Origin: Acanthosepion pharaonis
Taxonomy: Eukaryota; Mollusca; Cephalopoda; Sepiida; Sepiidae
Direction: 5' to 3'
Length of the DNA stretch: 64,000 nucleotides
NCBI GenBank assembly: GCA_903632075.3
Contig: CAHIKZ030003478.1
Coordinates: 26,880 to 90,879 of the forward strand
The stretch's first letter is position 1. Each line of letters opens with the position of its first letter. Positions 21,120-32,418 of the stretch are shown piece by piece. Under the pieces are notes generated by a model that did no database searches, was not told the origin of the DNA, and saw only the letters and a list, made by a program, of their open reading frames with translations. The position numbers and the translations under genes are program-made.

Positions 21120-24100
21120 TTATAAATCCAGTCGTTGGATTGGTCTACGAATCCTGCTAGACCGGCGTGGAAGTAGTTCACCACTGGAAGAGCCAGAGCT
21201 CTGAGAAGGCTGACTTTCAGGATTCTGGCTATTATTCACAGATTCATTTTCTGTAGAAGGTGAAGAAATATTAACGGGACCTGCATCAGGCAAAATGGTT
21301 GAATCTGCATGGTCCACGTCGGGTTGAGTATTTTCAGGTCCATCCTGCCGTGGAAAACGTGCTAACCGTCTCAGCACCACCGAATCTTCCCGGCCATCAT
21401 TGTGACGTATTTTGGCATGCGTAGGGTTGGCCTCAAGGAGTTCCACCACCTCAACGATAGGGTCATATTTACCTTTGCCACCGAATCATTTTAGTAATAC
21501 CTCCCCAGGCTCACAGAGCCAAACAGGCAACGCAGTACCGGTGGAGGACCACCTTTCAAAATTGAACAGTGGTTCGTGGGGGGTTGCATTCATAGTGGTG
21601 CATAGCAGGGAGGGGGTAGCATTTAACACATCATGTAGAACATCCTGCCAAGCACTAATTGGTAACTGTTTCGATTCCAGGGCCAATAATATGGTATTCC
21701 AAATTATGCCGTTGTAACGTTCGCATTGGCTATTGCCTCTAGTGTTATAAGCAGTAGTATTACTGCATCCAATAACAAGTCGTGTTAGAAATTGTTTAAA
21801 TTCTCCCGACATAAACGAAGTTCCTCGATCGGAGTGAATGAACGAGGGAAGCCCGAAAATGGAGAAAATACTTGTCAGGCACTGAATAGCAGTTTGCGAA
21901 GAGCAATCGTGGCAAGGAAAGGCAAAGGGAAATCGACTATATTCGTCGACGATAGTAAATATATATCGGTAACCTGTCGGGGATACCGGGGACAGGCCCT
22001 TTGTAGTCTATGGAAAGACGCCGAAATGGCGCAGTAGAACGGATCAGAACATTACTAGCAGAATCGAAGAATTGGGGTTTTATTTTGGCACAGGTCGTAC
22101 ATTCAGAAGTCACACGTCGGACTTCATCAAGCGAATATGGCATATTCTGAGACCTTACAAAATGCCAAAAGCGCTGTACCCCAGGATGTATTAAGGAATC
22201 GTGTATCGATTTAAGTTCCTTCAAGGAAGAAGCAGCAGCACCACATACTCTGGATAAGGTATCCGCAACCGTGTTTTCATTTCCAGGACGGTGTTTTATG
22301 TCGTATGAAAAGGGAAGAAGTTCCATTTTCCACCGTATAATTTTATCGTTTTTAATTTTTCCGCGATTAGCAGGTTTAAACATAAAAGATACGGCTTGTT
22401 GATCAGTAATAATAGTAAAATGTTTCCCGGCAAGGAGGTCTCTCCATTTACGAACGCATTCGACTATAGCATATGCTTCTTTTTCGACTATATGAAGTCG
22501 TATTTCAGAGGGGTTTAGCGACCGAGAAAAGAATGCTACAGGTCGCTCAGCTTGTAAAAGAGTGCCTCCAATAGCCTTTTCTGAGGCATCGGTTTCAATA
22601 GTAAATGGCAATTCATCATCAATAACTTTTACAGATGACTCGGCAATGTCTTTCTTAAGTTTTTCGAAAGAATTTATAACTATAGGAGGCATAGGGAATT
22701 GTTTATTTTCGACCAGTGGACGAATTTTGTGTGAATATTTAGGTATCCATTTCGCATAGTAAGCAAACATACCAAGACACCTTTTTAACGAATTTGAGCC
22801 GGAAGGAGGAGGGAATTGCAAAAGTGGCTTCAAACGCTCAGGATCGGGTTGGATAGTTCCGTTACAAATTTGATATCCAAGTACGTTAATAGAACGAAGT
22901 GAAAACTATGATTTTTCCCGGTTTATTTCGAGGTTGTATGTCGAGGCAGCCTTTAAGAAACATTCCAAATTGACGTCGTGCTCCTCCTGGGTTTTACCGC
23001 AAACAGTTATATCATCTATATACGAAAAGGTTCCAGATAATTTGTTATCAGAAATGAAAGAATTCATAAATCGCTGAAAGGCAGAAACCCCGTTAGTAAC
23101 ACCCATGGGTATTCGTTTAAATTGGTACAGACGATTTCCAGCTTGAAAGGCCATATAGGGGTGATCTTCGGGGCAAATTTCAATCTGATAGTACGCTTTG
23201 GACAAGTCAATTATACTATAGATACGATACTGGGCTATTTGGTTTACGAGATCTTCAATTCAAGGCAAGGGGTAGGCATCAAGTAAGGTGAACCGATTAA
23301 TAGTCTGGGAGAAATCGACTACCAATCGTTTCTTTTTATTAGGTGACGAAGTTACAACAATTTGAGCACGTCACGGAGAGTAACTTGTTTCAATTATATC
23401 ATCCTCAAGCAGTTGTAGAATTTCTTTTTCAATGAACCGAGCATCCTCCGCACGGTAATTTCGGGATTTAGTAGCAATAGGTTTGCAGTCAGGGGTCAAG
23501 TTTCGGAACAACTTAACAGGAGCACAACTGTGCAGATTTTTAGAATATCCTGAGATCCACCAAAAGAAATAGTGATACTCTGGTGTAGTTTTAAGAAGTA
23601 TAATATCCATACAGGAATCAGGAAGTACTGTAAAGTCAATTTGTTTATATTCGTAACCATTGAAGATAATGTCCTCAGTACAATATACAGATAGTTTGAG
23701 GGAAATGGCAGATGATGCCATGGAAATTACGGAATTCCGTTTAAAAGTAGACAGTTTCATTGTTTTAACAATACGGGCACTGATAAAGTTATCAGAACTA
23801 CCGGTGTCTATGAGGGCAGTTAATCTCTCTCCTTTTAATTCTAAAGTTTTAGTGATTGGAGGAGACCTATCATCGTCTTTAGCACGGGCTACTATAATAG
23901 CTGAGGTAGAACGTGAAGGTGCCGGCATGGTAGAATGGCAAACTTTAGAAAAATGACCGAGTTTGCCACAGTTTCGACATATCTTATCACGGGCAGGACA
24001 ATAGCGACGATTATCCTTAAAGTGACGTTTCCCTCCGCAGTTGTAGCACTTGCCACGAGCAAGGGCAGCAGACAATTGTACAGAGTCACACTCCGTACGA

Positions 24101-24747
24101 GAATCAGTTAAGTCAGAAAGCATATTTTTAGTGATAGTAGTGGAAGTGGCCTCCTCGGCAGAATCAGCAAACACATTTTTAGTCCTAGTGGTAGTAGCAG
24201 CGGCTGATCCAATCTGAGAAGCGTATGATTCAGCACGAAAGTGAGCCTGTTCTAAGGCTCTAGCACATTGAGTAGCCGCCTTGAGAGTTAGCATATCATT
24301 TTCAAGCAGCCTGGCACATATTACGGGGGACCGGAGACCACATATAAATGCATCACGGCCAGATTCATCCCTGTAAGTAGTAGCAGTAACATCTTGGAAG
24401 CAACAGTCAGCAGCAAGTCCATTCAAGACCTGGAGGTATTGGTCTACAGACTCATTTTCCTGCCGCAGACGTGTAGACAACAAATGTCTAGCACGAATAA
24501 CACTTGGAGACTTGTCATAAACACTTTTCAGCAATTCAACAGCATGTTCAAATCCAGAACAACCCTCGATAACATCAGCAATGGTAGCACCGATGTTTAA
24601 ATAAAGGACTTCGAGTTTGTCCGAGTTTAAAGAAGCAATAGTTGATAAGTAATAATTAAAATTACGGTACCATAGTCTCCAGAGCTTGCTAGCCTGAGGG
24701 TCTGCAGAAGATATATCAAACTTGTCCAGACGAATAATCTTGTCCAT
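21120..24747 (-). pseudogene. Gag-Pol polyprotein of the Gypsy-type element
   Basis: Single reading frame of about 1,209 codons from the ATG at 24747. Gag (residues ~1-230) is followed by two CCHC-type knuckles (~233-268): CYNCGGKRH with an expanded spacer, then a regular CRNCGKLGHFSKVC. Protease DTGSS is at ~312. RT has FSYIDD at ~576. RNase H has ETDASEKAIGGTL at ~719. Integrase has an H-H-C-C zinc region near 850 and the DDE triad in LSIDYKGP (~915), IHSDRGTSF (~974) and GNSQCERYNG (~1007). A hydrophilic Ser/Arg-rich C-terminus has no chromodomain. Breaks: TGA at 23371-23373 (Trp context), TGA at 23260-23262, TAG at 22906-22908, one extra base in the C-run (plus strand 21988-21991), TGA at 21486-21488. 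Gag and Pol share one frame, so no programmed frameshift was needed. Confidence 0.93.
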
Positions 24748-24750
24748 GAG

Positions 24751-24767
24751 GAGTTAAGTTCAGTAAA
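24751..24767 (-). other. Primer-binding site candidate, self-complementary to LTR
   Basis: The sequence right after the 5' LTR on the element strand is TTTACTGAACTTAACTC. It does not begin with TGG, so it does not match a tRNA 3' end. It is complementary to the LTR segment at 24821-24837 (15 Watson-Crick pairs, one G-U, one mismatch over 17) and even better to the 3' LTR version at 20921-20937 (16 of 17). It starts one base from the LTR edge, where cDNA priming must occur. Inference: self-priming as known for Tf1/sushi elements. Confidence 0.7.
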
Positions 24768-24768
24768 T

Positions 24769-24973
24769 TGTTATGTAGTACAGAGAAGAAAGCTAGGATG
24801 GAATAACCTTTTCTTAAGGCTTCACTGAACTTAATTCACAGCAGTCAGTAAGCAAGAAAGTAAAGAACTCAGAATGAAAAGGAAGAAGAACGCAGCTTTT
24901 AAGAGGAATGGGAACGTGTGAAAAGTCACGTGGACAAGAAAGCTAGTTTCCTTTTTTTTACGAAAATATAACA
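24769..24973 (-). repeat. 5' LTR of the Gypsy-type element
   Basis: TGTTATGTAGTACAG...AATATAACA on the plus strand. On the element strand, CTTAAAAG is followed about 27 nt later by a pyrimidine-rich TTTTCATTC, a possible TATA-like box and initiator. This is inference only. Confidence 0.93.
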
Positions 24974-24978
24974 ACCTC

Positions 24979-25697
24979 CTGAAGCACTGAACCAATACCT
25001 TTTCCAAATAAAGATACAATGAGAGAGTTGCAGCAAATCTTTACAATATTTGATTCTACAAATTTGTCTATTCTTAATAATTGAGATTAAAGATCAAACT
25101 CTTACATATTTTTAGATATCATCTACAATATAGTTAGCATAAAAAAGTTTATAATATAAATTCAGCTTATTTGTTAATATGTATGTTAGTACATTTATAC
25201 AAAAAGTATATTTTATTTACTTAGTGAGGATTTTTACTTAGGTATATTGTGCCTTTTGTTTTTAGCAGCATTTATAGTGGAAATTCAGTTTGAACTGTCA
25301 GTTACTTCAACCCTAACAGAAAGCATACTACTTGAAGATAGAAACAACAATTAAAGTTGGTAACGCATATAATTAGAAGAGGAAATAATGATATAATCAA
25401 GATGTTGATTTTCCACACTGTCAAAAATGAAAGATTGAAAAGGTAAGTCCCATCAATACTAGAAAGAATAATAACAGTGGATATGAGAAGCCTGAAAAAC
25501 TGTTTTAAGAAAAAGATTTTTAAAATTTCAACTGACAATAACACAAACTGTTTAGCCAATGAATGCTAAATGTTTCCTGTATGGAAATGGATATTTTTAC
25601 CATTACTATTACCAATAAGAAAGCTACAGAAAAAAGTGGAAATAGTAATTAGTAAACACATTTGAAGTAAAGATAGTATCAGAAACAATTTAGCTGC
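24979..25697. other. AT-rich DNA, no gene seen
   Basis: An 85-aa minus ORF (25302-25559) is hydrophobic and AT-driven without a recognisable family. Nothing else seen. Confidence 0.45.
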
Positions 25698-25705
25698 TTA
25701 TATAC

Positions 25706-26119
25706 TGTTGGTTGGTTGATTTTGTTTAGTGGACTATCAACCTCTATGGGTTATTTAATGCTGAAATCTAAATATTTTGAACACAATTGTATGCCTTCAA
25801 CTACAGATAAAATGTATAGTTGATAATTTTGCTATAAAATGTATTATTATTAATTTTTTTTTATATATAAAAATGTATTGCTGGTATTCTTACCATAAAA
25901 ATGTATCTTTATACTTTCATAGTATTTTGTTTGTGTTTTTTTTTTGGGGGGGTCACTATTTTCCCATAGCTAGGACCCTAAGAGGTGCTACCAACCAGGA
26001 TCAGGACAGACTCTGGGAACAACAGCAATTAATAGGTGGTTGTATGCTCCTCAAAATCTCCAATCTCTTGATCAGAGGCCTTACTGCTGAATGTAGTTGT
26101 TTTCATACCCAGAACTAGT
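25706..26119 (-). repeat. Dispersed ~414-bp repeat, second copy
   Basis: Inverted relative to 2512-2985. It is bordered by 8-base direct repeats TTATATAC (25698-25705 and 26120-26127), consistent with a target duplication. There is no ORF of its own; the 113-aa ORF at 25777-26118 is spurious. Confidence 0.75.
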
Positions 26120-26127
26120 TTATATAC

Positions 26128-26769
26128 AATAATATATCAACTAAAATGTTGTGGATTAGAACTGATAACAGCCAAGTCATGCACTTTAGATTTGCATTCA
26201 ACTGGAACACACACACACACACTAAACCAGTGTTTGTTATTGATAAAGAAGTTGGTTGCTAAGTTATCAGATTAGTGATAAATGGGAGCTTGTGCCACTG
26301 AAGTGAACAAAATAAAATATATACATTAGAACAAAGTAATGTCTTCTCTTCCTTCAATGAAAAAAATATGGCCTCAAAACAGCTTTGTTTCAACAAGAGA
26401 AATTGGTGTTGAACAGAGATTGCAAATGAAAAGAAATATCAACAATATCCTGATGCATTAACAATTATTAACAACCAGCACACATATATATATTTTAAAC
26501 AGTTAGCCTATATAAATGGAGCATCTTCCAAAAGTGTGTCAATAAATGCTATGTGTGTTTTGTTAAATTTACTAGCTTTATATTTAACATAATAAATATA
26601 ATTTGCAATTATTATTTATTTCATTTATTATATATATTATAATTATTATTATTGTTTGACATATATGTATTATTCATTATTATTTCTTTCAACTTTTTCC
26701 ACAGTTAGTGGTACTTATTTGTTATTGAACAACTAACCTAAAGATCATTTGTTTTATTTTCTGTTCTTG
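26128..26769. other. AT-rich DNA with short (CA)n
   Basis: Contains a short CA run at 26210-26221 and AT-rich unique DNA. No gene recognised. Confidence 0.5.
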
Positions 26770-27575
26770 CTTAGCTAAAGTTATATTTATCAACTTTGCA
26801 TTTTCTACTGGATCTGGAGAATGTTGAACAATTTCCATGCCTTGGTAGCATACTAACATCAAATACATCCGCTGAAAAAGACACTGATAATTGAATCAAG
26901 GCCACCCACACAACATACAGGAAGCTATTCAAAAGTGTCTTTGGCAATCCTTGGCTAACACAAATCACCAAGCTCATGCTCTACTCAGTTGTTGTAATCT
27001 TGACTTTCCTGTATGAAACCTGGGCACTCTACCAAAGAGACATTTGCAAACTTCAATGATTCCATCAAATGAAACTGTCAAATCCTGTGGAACACATGGC
27101 AGAACTGGATCATGAACAATGAAGTTCTCCTCCGGGAGAGCCTAGAAATCATCATGGCTTAGCACCAAGTTTGATGGACTGAAAACTTTGCCCAAATACC
27201 AGACATCCTCCTACCCCCAAAAATCCTCTTTTGAGAGCTTGCATTTGGCAAGAGAACATGTGAAGCCTCATGTCATTGATTCAAGGATCAGCTCAAAAAC
27301 ACCTTGCTTAGGACAAAAATCGATATGGTTAATAGGGAGATGGAATCTGCAGAAAGAATCAATTAGAGAGGAGCAGTCCATGCAAAAACAATATCCTTTG
27401 AAAACACCAGAAGACAAATAGAAGAGACAAAGAGAGCCCAAAGAAAAGCTGGAGCTCTCCATCCCTTGAATCCTCCTACCCTACCATGTGGTGGCTGCAG
27501 ATGTTTCTTCAGATCCAACATAGAACTCATTTCACACAGAAGAAAATGTCTATGAGAACCGAGCAATGAGTTCCA
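26770..27575 (+). pseudogene. LINE ORF2 C-terminus with C2H2-like finger
   Basis: Frames joined by eye give LENVEQFPCLGSILTSNTSA, KATHTTYRKLFKSVFGNP, ITKLMLYSVVVILTFLYETW and FHQMKLSNPV, the well-known region after the RT in RTE/CR1-like LINEs. At about 27478-27560 a CGGCRCFFRSNIELISHRR-like zinc-finger end closes the protein. At least six stops or frameshifts. The usual YGAETW motif is degraded to YETW. The LINE 5' part is absent. Confidence 0.78.
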
Positions 27576-28084
27576 ACAATGATAATTTAAAAGTAAATGT
27601 TGAAATAGAGATCAGATGTTTTATGCTATAATCATTACATCCAGCATTCAATATTTTAGAGTGAATAGACATTTCTGGAAGACATTTCAATAATTTCTTT
27701 ATCAAATAAAATAAAAAGCCTGTTGAGTGGTAAATTCTAATCTAAGCAACATACCACAATTCAGTAAGTTATTTAATTCAATTAAAATAGAAAGAAACTG
27801 TTTTAGAAAAATCTGTGGAAAGATTTTGTACATTCAATAATTTGGGCATACAAGCAAAAATGTCCTGCTGCCTCCATATTTAAGGGATATAAATATTGTG
27901 AATCAAACTGCTTTTAATAAAATCATTAGCAGCACATTTTTTTTTAAATATCTGATCTTTACAATTTTTAAAGCAACATCAAAAGCCTTAAACAATGCAT
28001 TCATAATATCTGGTAAAAAGAATTTTTAATAACTTGTGTTTTTTTGTCTAAATCCTCTTTTTAATTTCTGTCTGAAGTTCTGGG
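27576..28084. other. AT-rich DNA, no gene seen
   Basis: No ORF or recognisable repeat. Confidence 0.5.
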
Positions 28085-28435
28085 ATGAGGAGTTATCATT
28101 ATTTACACTATTTGCATTCATACTATTGTCCTCATCTTTGTTGTTATTATCACACTGTTTCGCCTATTGCACCCTCTGGCCTTCATCAGGTGTATATCAA
28201 TCTGGGTAACCTATACTGAATTCTGAACTAAACCCTTCATTCTAGGGATATCTTGTCTAGTTCTTATTTTTGTTCTGTCCAGTTAATGCTTGCCCTATTT
28301 CTACTGAGTCCAAATACACAATGCCCAGCCCAGTGATGACAATTATTTTCATCAAATTTCATGAATCAACACTTTAATCCGAGATGAGGACAACAGTCCA
28401 AATGTATATAGTGTAAATAATCCTCTCTGAAAGTT
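28085..28435. repeat. Fold-back Penelope-tail element, hammerhead-like core
   Basis: The left arm (28090-28195) and the shortened right arm (28380-28430, GAGATGAGGACAACAGTCCA) are inverted copies. On the minus strand the left arm carries CTGATGA (28189-28183), a short GCC/GGC stem and CGAAAC (28162-28157), the two conserved boxes of hammerhead ribozymes in the right order and spacing. The middle differs from the 9592 copy, marking a second subfamily. Confidence 0.7.
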
Positions 28436-28587
28436 TGCATAAAATAATTATTTGTTCCACCATTAAAAACATTCTGGATATTATGTCAGTCTTTTTCACT
28501 TAAAGCATAGAACTTAAAAATGAAACTTCATTTGAAATGTTTACACATCATATATGCTTCAAGCAGACAAATTAACAGTGCAAAATA

Positions 28588-28941
28588 TTAAAGATTTGTA
28601 TGGTGAATGCACATTGGTACAGATGCAAAAGAGGCCCAGGATTGCATGCAGATATGTTCGTCAACACCAGTTACATCTGGATTTTCCCTATTAGCAGCAA
28701 GACAGCTTAGCATGTCTAGATATGAGCCTCTTTGCAACTGGTTAAAATCCGGGTCTTTGTAAAGATGCCTCATGCTAATAGAAGCAATGAGAAAACTAGC
28801 AGTCAGCAGTTGGTAAAAGACAGTGTCTTGTGAAGTCAGTCCCATGGACATTTTTGTTCTTGAAGTTGTTGTGGTTTCCAAGGCAGCATTATTTTTATTA
28901 GCTCTCATCTCTTTTCCCTCTCTCTCCCTATTACTACCCAT
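28588..28941 (-). CDS. Unrecognised 117-aa ORF
   Basis: Codes for a protein of normal amino-acid diversity (contains SISMRHLYKDPDFNQLQRGS, LDMLSCLAANRENPDVTG and DEHICMQSWASFASVPMC) in a region of higher GC than its flanks. I recognise no family. The sequence before the ATG is pyrimidine/purine-biased (GGGGGGAGACACC on the minus strand) with no clear TATA, and there is no obvious polyadenylation context. It could be a terminal exon, a transposon gene fragment or chance. The Met-Gly-Ser start is unproven. Confidence 0.35.
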   Translation of the reverse strand: MGSNREREGKEMRANKNNAALETTTTSRTKMSMGLTSQDTVFYQLLTASFLIASISMRHLYKDPDFNQLQRGSYLDMLSCLAANRENPDVTGVDEHICMQSWASFASVPMCIHHTNL

Positions 28942-30034
28942 AGTTGCTAGGAGAGCTATTGGTTAGGTGTCTCCCCCCCAATCTCAACACATTCTTTGCT
29001 TACATTACAAGAATTTTCCTAAATTCTTAAGATGGATTTCTTTGCTCAAACTAAAGTTATTTTTATCTCTGTATGTGATGGGAAGAAAAATCAAAAAAGA
29101 CATGGACAGATGTTTCCTCTGCAAAGGAAATAACACTCTTATAAAATTGATGTATATTGTCACAATGAATTTTACAAAGAATTTGATTCCAATTTCTTAC
29201 TATGATGAATCAATAAATCTATAGCTTGACAATGAAAGGCTATCAAAAGTCGCCTTTAACTAGAAACAGTAGGGTAAAAATTATGTCATAATTGACAGTC
29301 ATTAGTTGAATTTTGGTCTGAAGTTTTCATTATACGATGATTAATAGGGAAGTGTTTGGTGAAGTGCATTGACAAAGAAGGAGATTATGCTTAAAAATAT
29401 TTGTTGCATGAAATAAATGATTTTTCATCATTAGGCTACAGATTTATTTACCTACATATGAGATTAATATTCATCACTGAATTAAGTGCATTGACAAGTA
29501 ATGAGATTATGTTGAAAAATACACATGCACTTACATGCACACAAAATGAAAGTCATCACTTTCAAAAACACAAACTTTGTGATTTATCTTTTAATAGTTT
29601 GACAGATGAGATGTTCAAAGAAAAGCTACAGTTGGTTCCAATAATTCATGTCACATGGATCAGTTAAAAACAGTGAAGAAATCCAAATGTTGAAGGTTAA
29701 AACACAACTGAATTCATACCTGGTTATTTTACACATTTTGCATTCTATGCAGTTTGGAGTTTTACTACACTTGAAAGTTTTGATCTACACAATTTAATTC
29801 TCACTGCTACACATTTCAGCTATCTAGACTACTCATGGTTTGTGAATGTCACAAAAATTCTTGATTGCTGCAAATTTCCTGTAAAGTCAATTATAATGGT
29901 TTTAATGAACAGAACTACAAATAGAAATTTTCACAAAATGACTACATATTTTAGCTACGCCTACTTCTCATGGCTTTTGTTGCACATGGCACAGAACACA
30001 ATGTTGTTAACATTTTTTCAATTTATCTAGTTTA
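28942..30034. other. No recognised gene; weak internal duplication
   Basis: At about 29362 and 29486 similar phrases occur (AGTGCATTGACAA, then GAGATTATG.TTAAAAA or TTGAAAAA). Read as KCIDK..DY they faintly resemble a transposase C-terminus, but the evidence is too thin. ORFs at 28967, 29401 and 29842 have no motif. Confidence 0.35.
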
Positions 30035-30860
30035 GCATTCACTCTTCCAATTTTGATATTTCTACAGATAAGTTCTTTGCAGTTCTTTGCATAGCATTGG
30101 ATTTTGTGATAAGTGTGAACTTTCTGCTTTTGTTTTTTCTTCTCAGCCTCAAGGTATTGGTTGTATACTGTTCTGGCATTGAAAGCATTCTAGACAAAGA
30201 AGAGTAGAACAAAGTGTCCAGGCAATCTTCATGCATGCTGAAATTCTTAAAAGCAATATTTCCAGCAGCCTCCTCCTCCTCAATCTCTTTCTATTGACTG
30301 ATAATGACATCACAATCAGACTTGTGAGAAAGACATTTTTTAGACTGTCTTCTGTGATAGATATTTTTCACAAATGGATCCATGCAAGTGAGCTTACAAG
30401 AGAGTAGTATCTAAGGGGAGACTTTGCCAGAAGTTTCTTAATGATGGTGATGAACATTGCATGTAGAATTGTAACAAAGACAAACAGATCTTTTGTTGAC
30501 ACTTCCTTTTTTAGATAAATTATGCATAGCCCTATCTGCCAGAAATCCACATTTGATCTTTGCAGCATGTTTGGATTTGACAAAATTTTTACAAATTCAT
30601 TCAGTTTGGAAAATGTAATTATCTTTTTAGTGTGCTCTTCCAATAATTGCCAATTATTACTGACGACCTTCTTAAAGAACAATTTCTGGGATTTGGCATT
30701 TTAATTTTCGTGAATTGAGAAAAAGGATGTGTGGGCATTCCAAGTTATAAAATTCCAGGACTTTTCAAGGAGCTTTTCAAGCCCTGGGAAAGGCCCTGTC
30801 AATTTTCTAAGACTTTTCAAGGTTTCCAGAACTTGTACAATCTGTTTTTCCTATGACAAT
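30035..30860 (-). pseudogene. Possible hAT-type transposon protein relic
   Basis: On the minus strand 30682-30368 reads NWQLLEEHTKKIITFSKLNE, KILSNPNMLQRSNVDFWQIG, IYLKKEVSTKDLFVFVTILH and LLAKSPLRYYSLVSSLAWIH. Lower positions give MHEDCLDTLFYSSLS and LITKSNAMQRTAKNLSVEIS after frame changes. I associate these blocks from memory with a hAT-like dispersed gene of molluscs, but cannot show DDE residues here. 30750-30830 has the repeated phrase GGACTTTTCAAGG, often upstream of such copies. Family assignment is uncertain. Confidence 0.45.
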
Positions 30861-31153
30861 AATCCTCTGATTATTTGCCTGATATTTATTTTGGTATAAA
30901 AATATGACACAGCCAAAAAATAGGTCTATTAATTAATTTCATAAGCAGCAGTTACTATTCCAATCATTTATCATAACATTGCATTTATTCTGAAATCATT
31001 CATGCTCCAATTGCCAAAAGCATTTCTATCTTGAAGGTGTATGGAACAGACTCAGACAAAAATCTGGTTTTAGTCATTGAGCAAAAGTTTCTTTTCACAA
31101 AGATGAAAAAAAGAAACTGTTATAGTCATGAGAATAAGCATACATTTCAATAT

Positions 31154-31154
31154 G

Positions 31155-31193
<39 letters not shown>
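31154..31193. repeat. (CA)n(TA)n microsatellite
   Basis: CA repeats to 31171, then TA repeats to 31193. Confidence 0.95.
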
Positions 31194-31261
31194 GTATCCC
31201 CAAAATTTCCTTGCTGCTTTTTATGTGGTGTGGGAAGAAGTGATCACAGATACATAAATGA

Positions 31262-32310
31262 GTGCGTCACTTGCCGGAAACAATGGAAGGTGGGATAAAG
31301 GCATTGCTCTTGACTAATGTAGATGCACTGTGCACACACATCAGTCATAGCTTGAGCAGCAGAGGAAATATAGCAGTGTTGAAGGAGCTCATTCAGGGTT
31401 GTCAGCTTTATAACTTTAAAGTCGGCTTATCCACAGCCACATCAAGTTGCCGAATACATCAAGCGTTTGGGGATAATGCTGTGAGTGAACACAACACCAG
31501 GCATTGGTTTCAGAATTTCAGGTCAGGGGAACTCCACAGTGGCTGGTTACATGTCCTGGATGATGATGCCTCAAAGGCAGCCACAGAGGAGGACAACAAA
31601 CCTGTGATAAGCTTGCCAAATGCATCCAGGTTTCTGATGCAATAGTCAGACTTCACTTGCACTGCATAGGGAAGGCATACAAGTTGAGCAAGTGAGTACC
31701 TCACACACTGTTGGAAGCAAACAAGCAACAACGAATGACAGCCTGTTTCTTGTTGCTTTCTCAGCAACACAACGTGTACCCATGTTTGAGTGAGAGCTAA
31801 TCATTGATGAAAAGTGTGCCAGACACTGGTTGCCACCACAGGACCCTGTGTTTCATACCACATGACCACCTCTACATCCACACAAGATCAGTCTCTGTAT
31901 CAGGTCAACAAGTGGTGAACTATGAGCTGCTAACAACAGGCCAAACCATCACTGCAGACCTGTACTCACAGAAGTTGGTACATGTGCAACAGGCACTGAA
32001 ACAAGGAGCCAGCATGGGTTAATCACTAGGGTGTTCTGTTTCTCTACAACAATGCCAGGCCTCATGTGGTGTGGGCTGCTAGGGATACTTCTTAGACCTT
32101 GCACCAACAGATTACCACCTCTTCCATTCACTTGAAAACCACCTTTGTGGAAAATGCTTCACAAATGAGGCAGACATGGCAGGAACTCACAGGCTTCCAT
32201 AACATCCAAGTTACCTGATTTTTACTGCCAGAGCATTGTGCAGCTGGAGGCACATTGGCAAAAGTTTCTGGATGCCAACGGGAATTACTGTGAGGACTAA
32301 AGGTACGTCA
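31262..32310 (+). pseudogene. Mariner transposase relic
   Basis: Recognisable mariner blocks in order, across frames: AFGDNAVSEHNTRHWFQNFR (31465-31525; the intact form of this helix-turn-helix region has RRWF/KFRSGD), LHCIGKAYKLSK (about 31660), LLEANKQQRMTAC (31710-31745), a degraded IIDEKCARHW where family members have TGDEKW (31803-31835), VVNYELLTTGQTITADLYSQ (31911-31970), and APTDYHLFHSLENHLCGK (32100-32155), where the SPDLAP.D aspartate region is partly kept. Many stops. The terminal repeats were not identified. Confidence 0.85.
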
Positions 32311-32360
32311 TATTTATTGCATAGCTTTTTTTCTAATAAATCAAAAATAGCTAGTTTATG

Positions 32361-32370
32361 TCTGTGTATG

Positions 32371-32417
<47 letters not shown>
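32361..32417. repeat. (TG)n(TA)n microsatellite
   Basis: A short TG tract followed by about 20 TA units to 32416. Confidence 0.95.

Positions 32418-32418
<1 letters not shown>

Larger units (their letters stand above)
20869..24973 (-). mobile_element. Ty3/Gypsy-type LTR retrotransposon, nearly complete
   Basis: A 4.1-kb element transcribed on the minus strand. It has 211-bp (3') and 205-bp (5') LTRs differing at about 9 positions plus a T-run length difference, so it is fairly young but no longer fresh. A 5-bp duplication ACCTC flanks it. Gag, protease, RT, RNase H and integrase follow in Gypsy order. It is damaged by four in-frame stops and one frameshift. There is no env ORF. The leader is only about 21 nt and the trailer about 40 nt, giving a very compact layout. 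Confidence 0.95.

Noticed and set aside
21412..22037. Plus-strand ORFs of 81-101 aa within the retrotransposon
   Set aside because: Shadows of the integrase and C-terminal region on the minus strand.
25777..26118. 113-aa ORF
   Set aside because: It lies inside a dispersed repeat that also occurs at 2512-2985 without an ORF.
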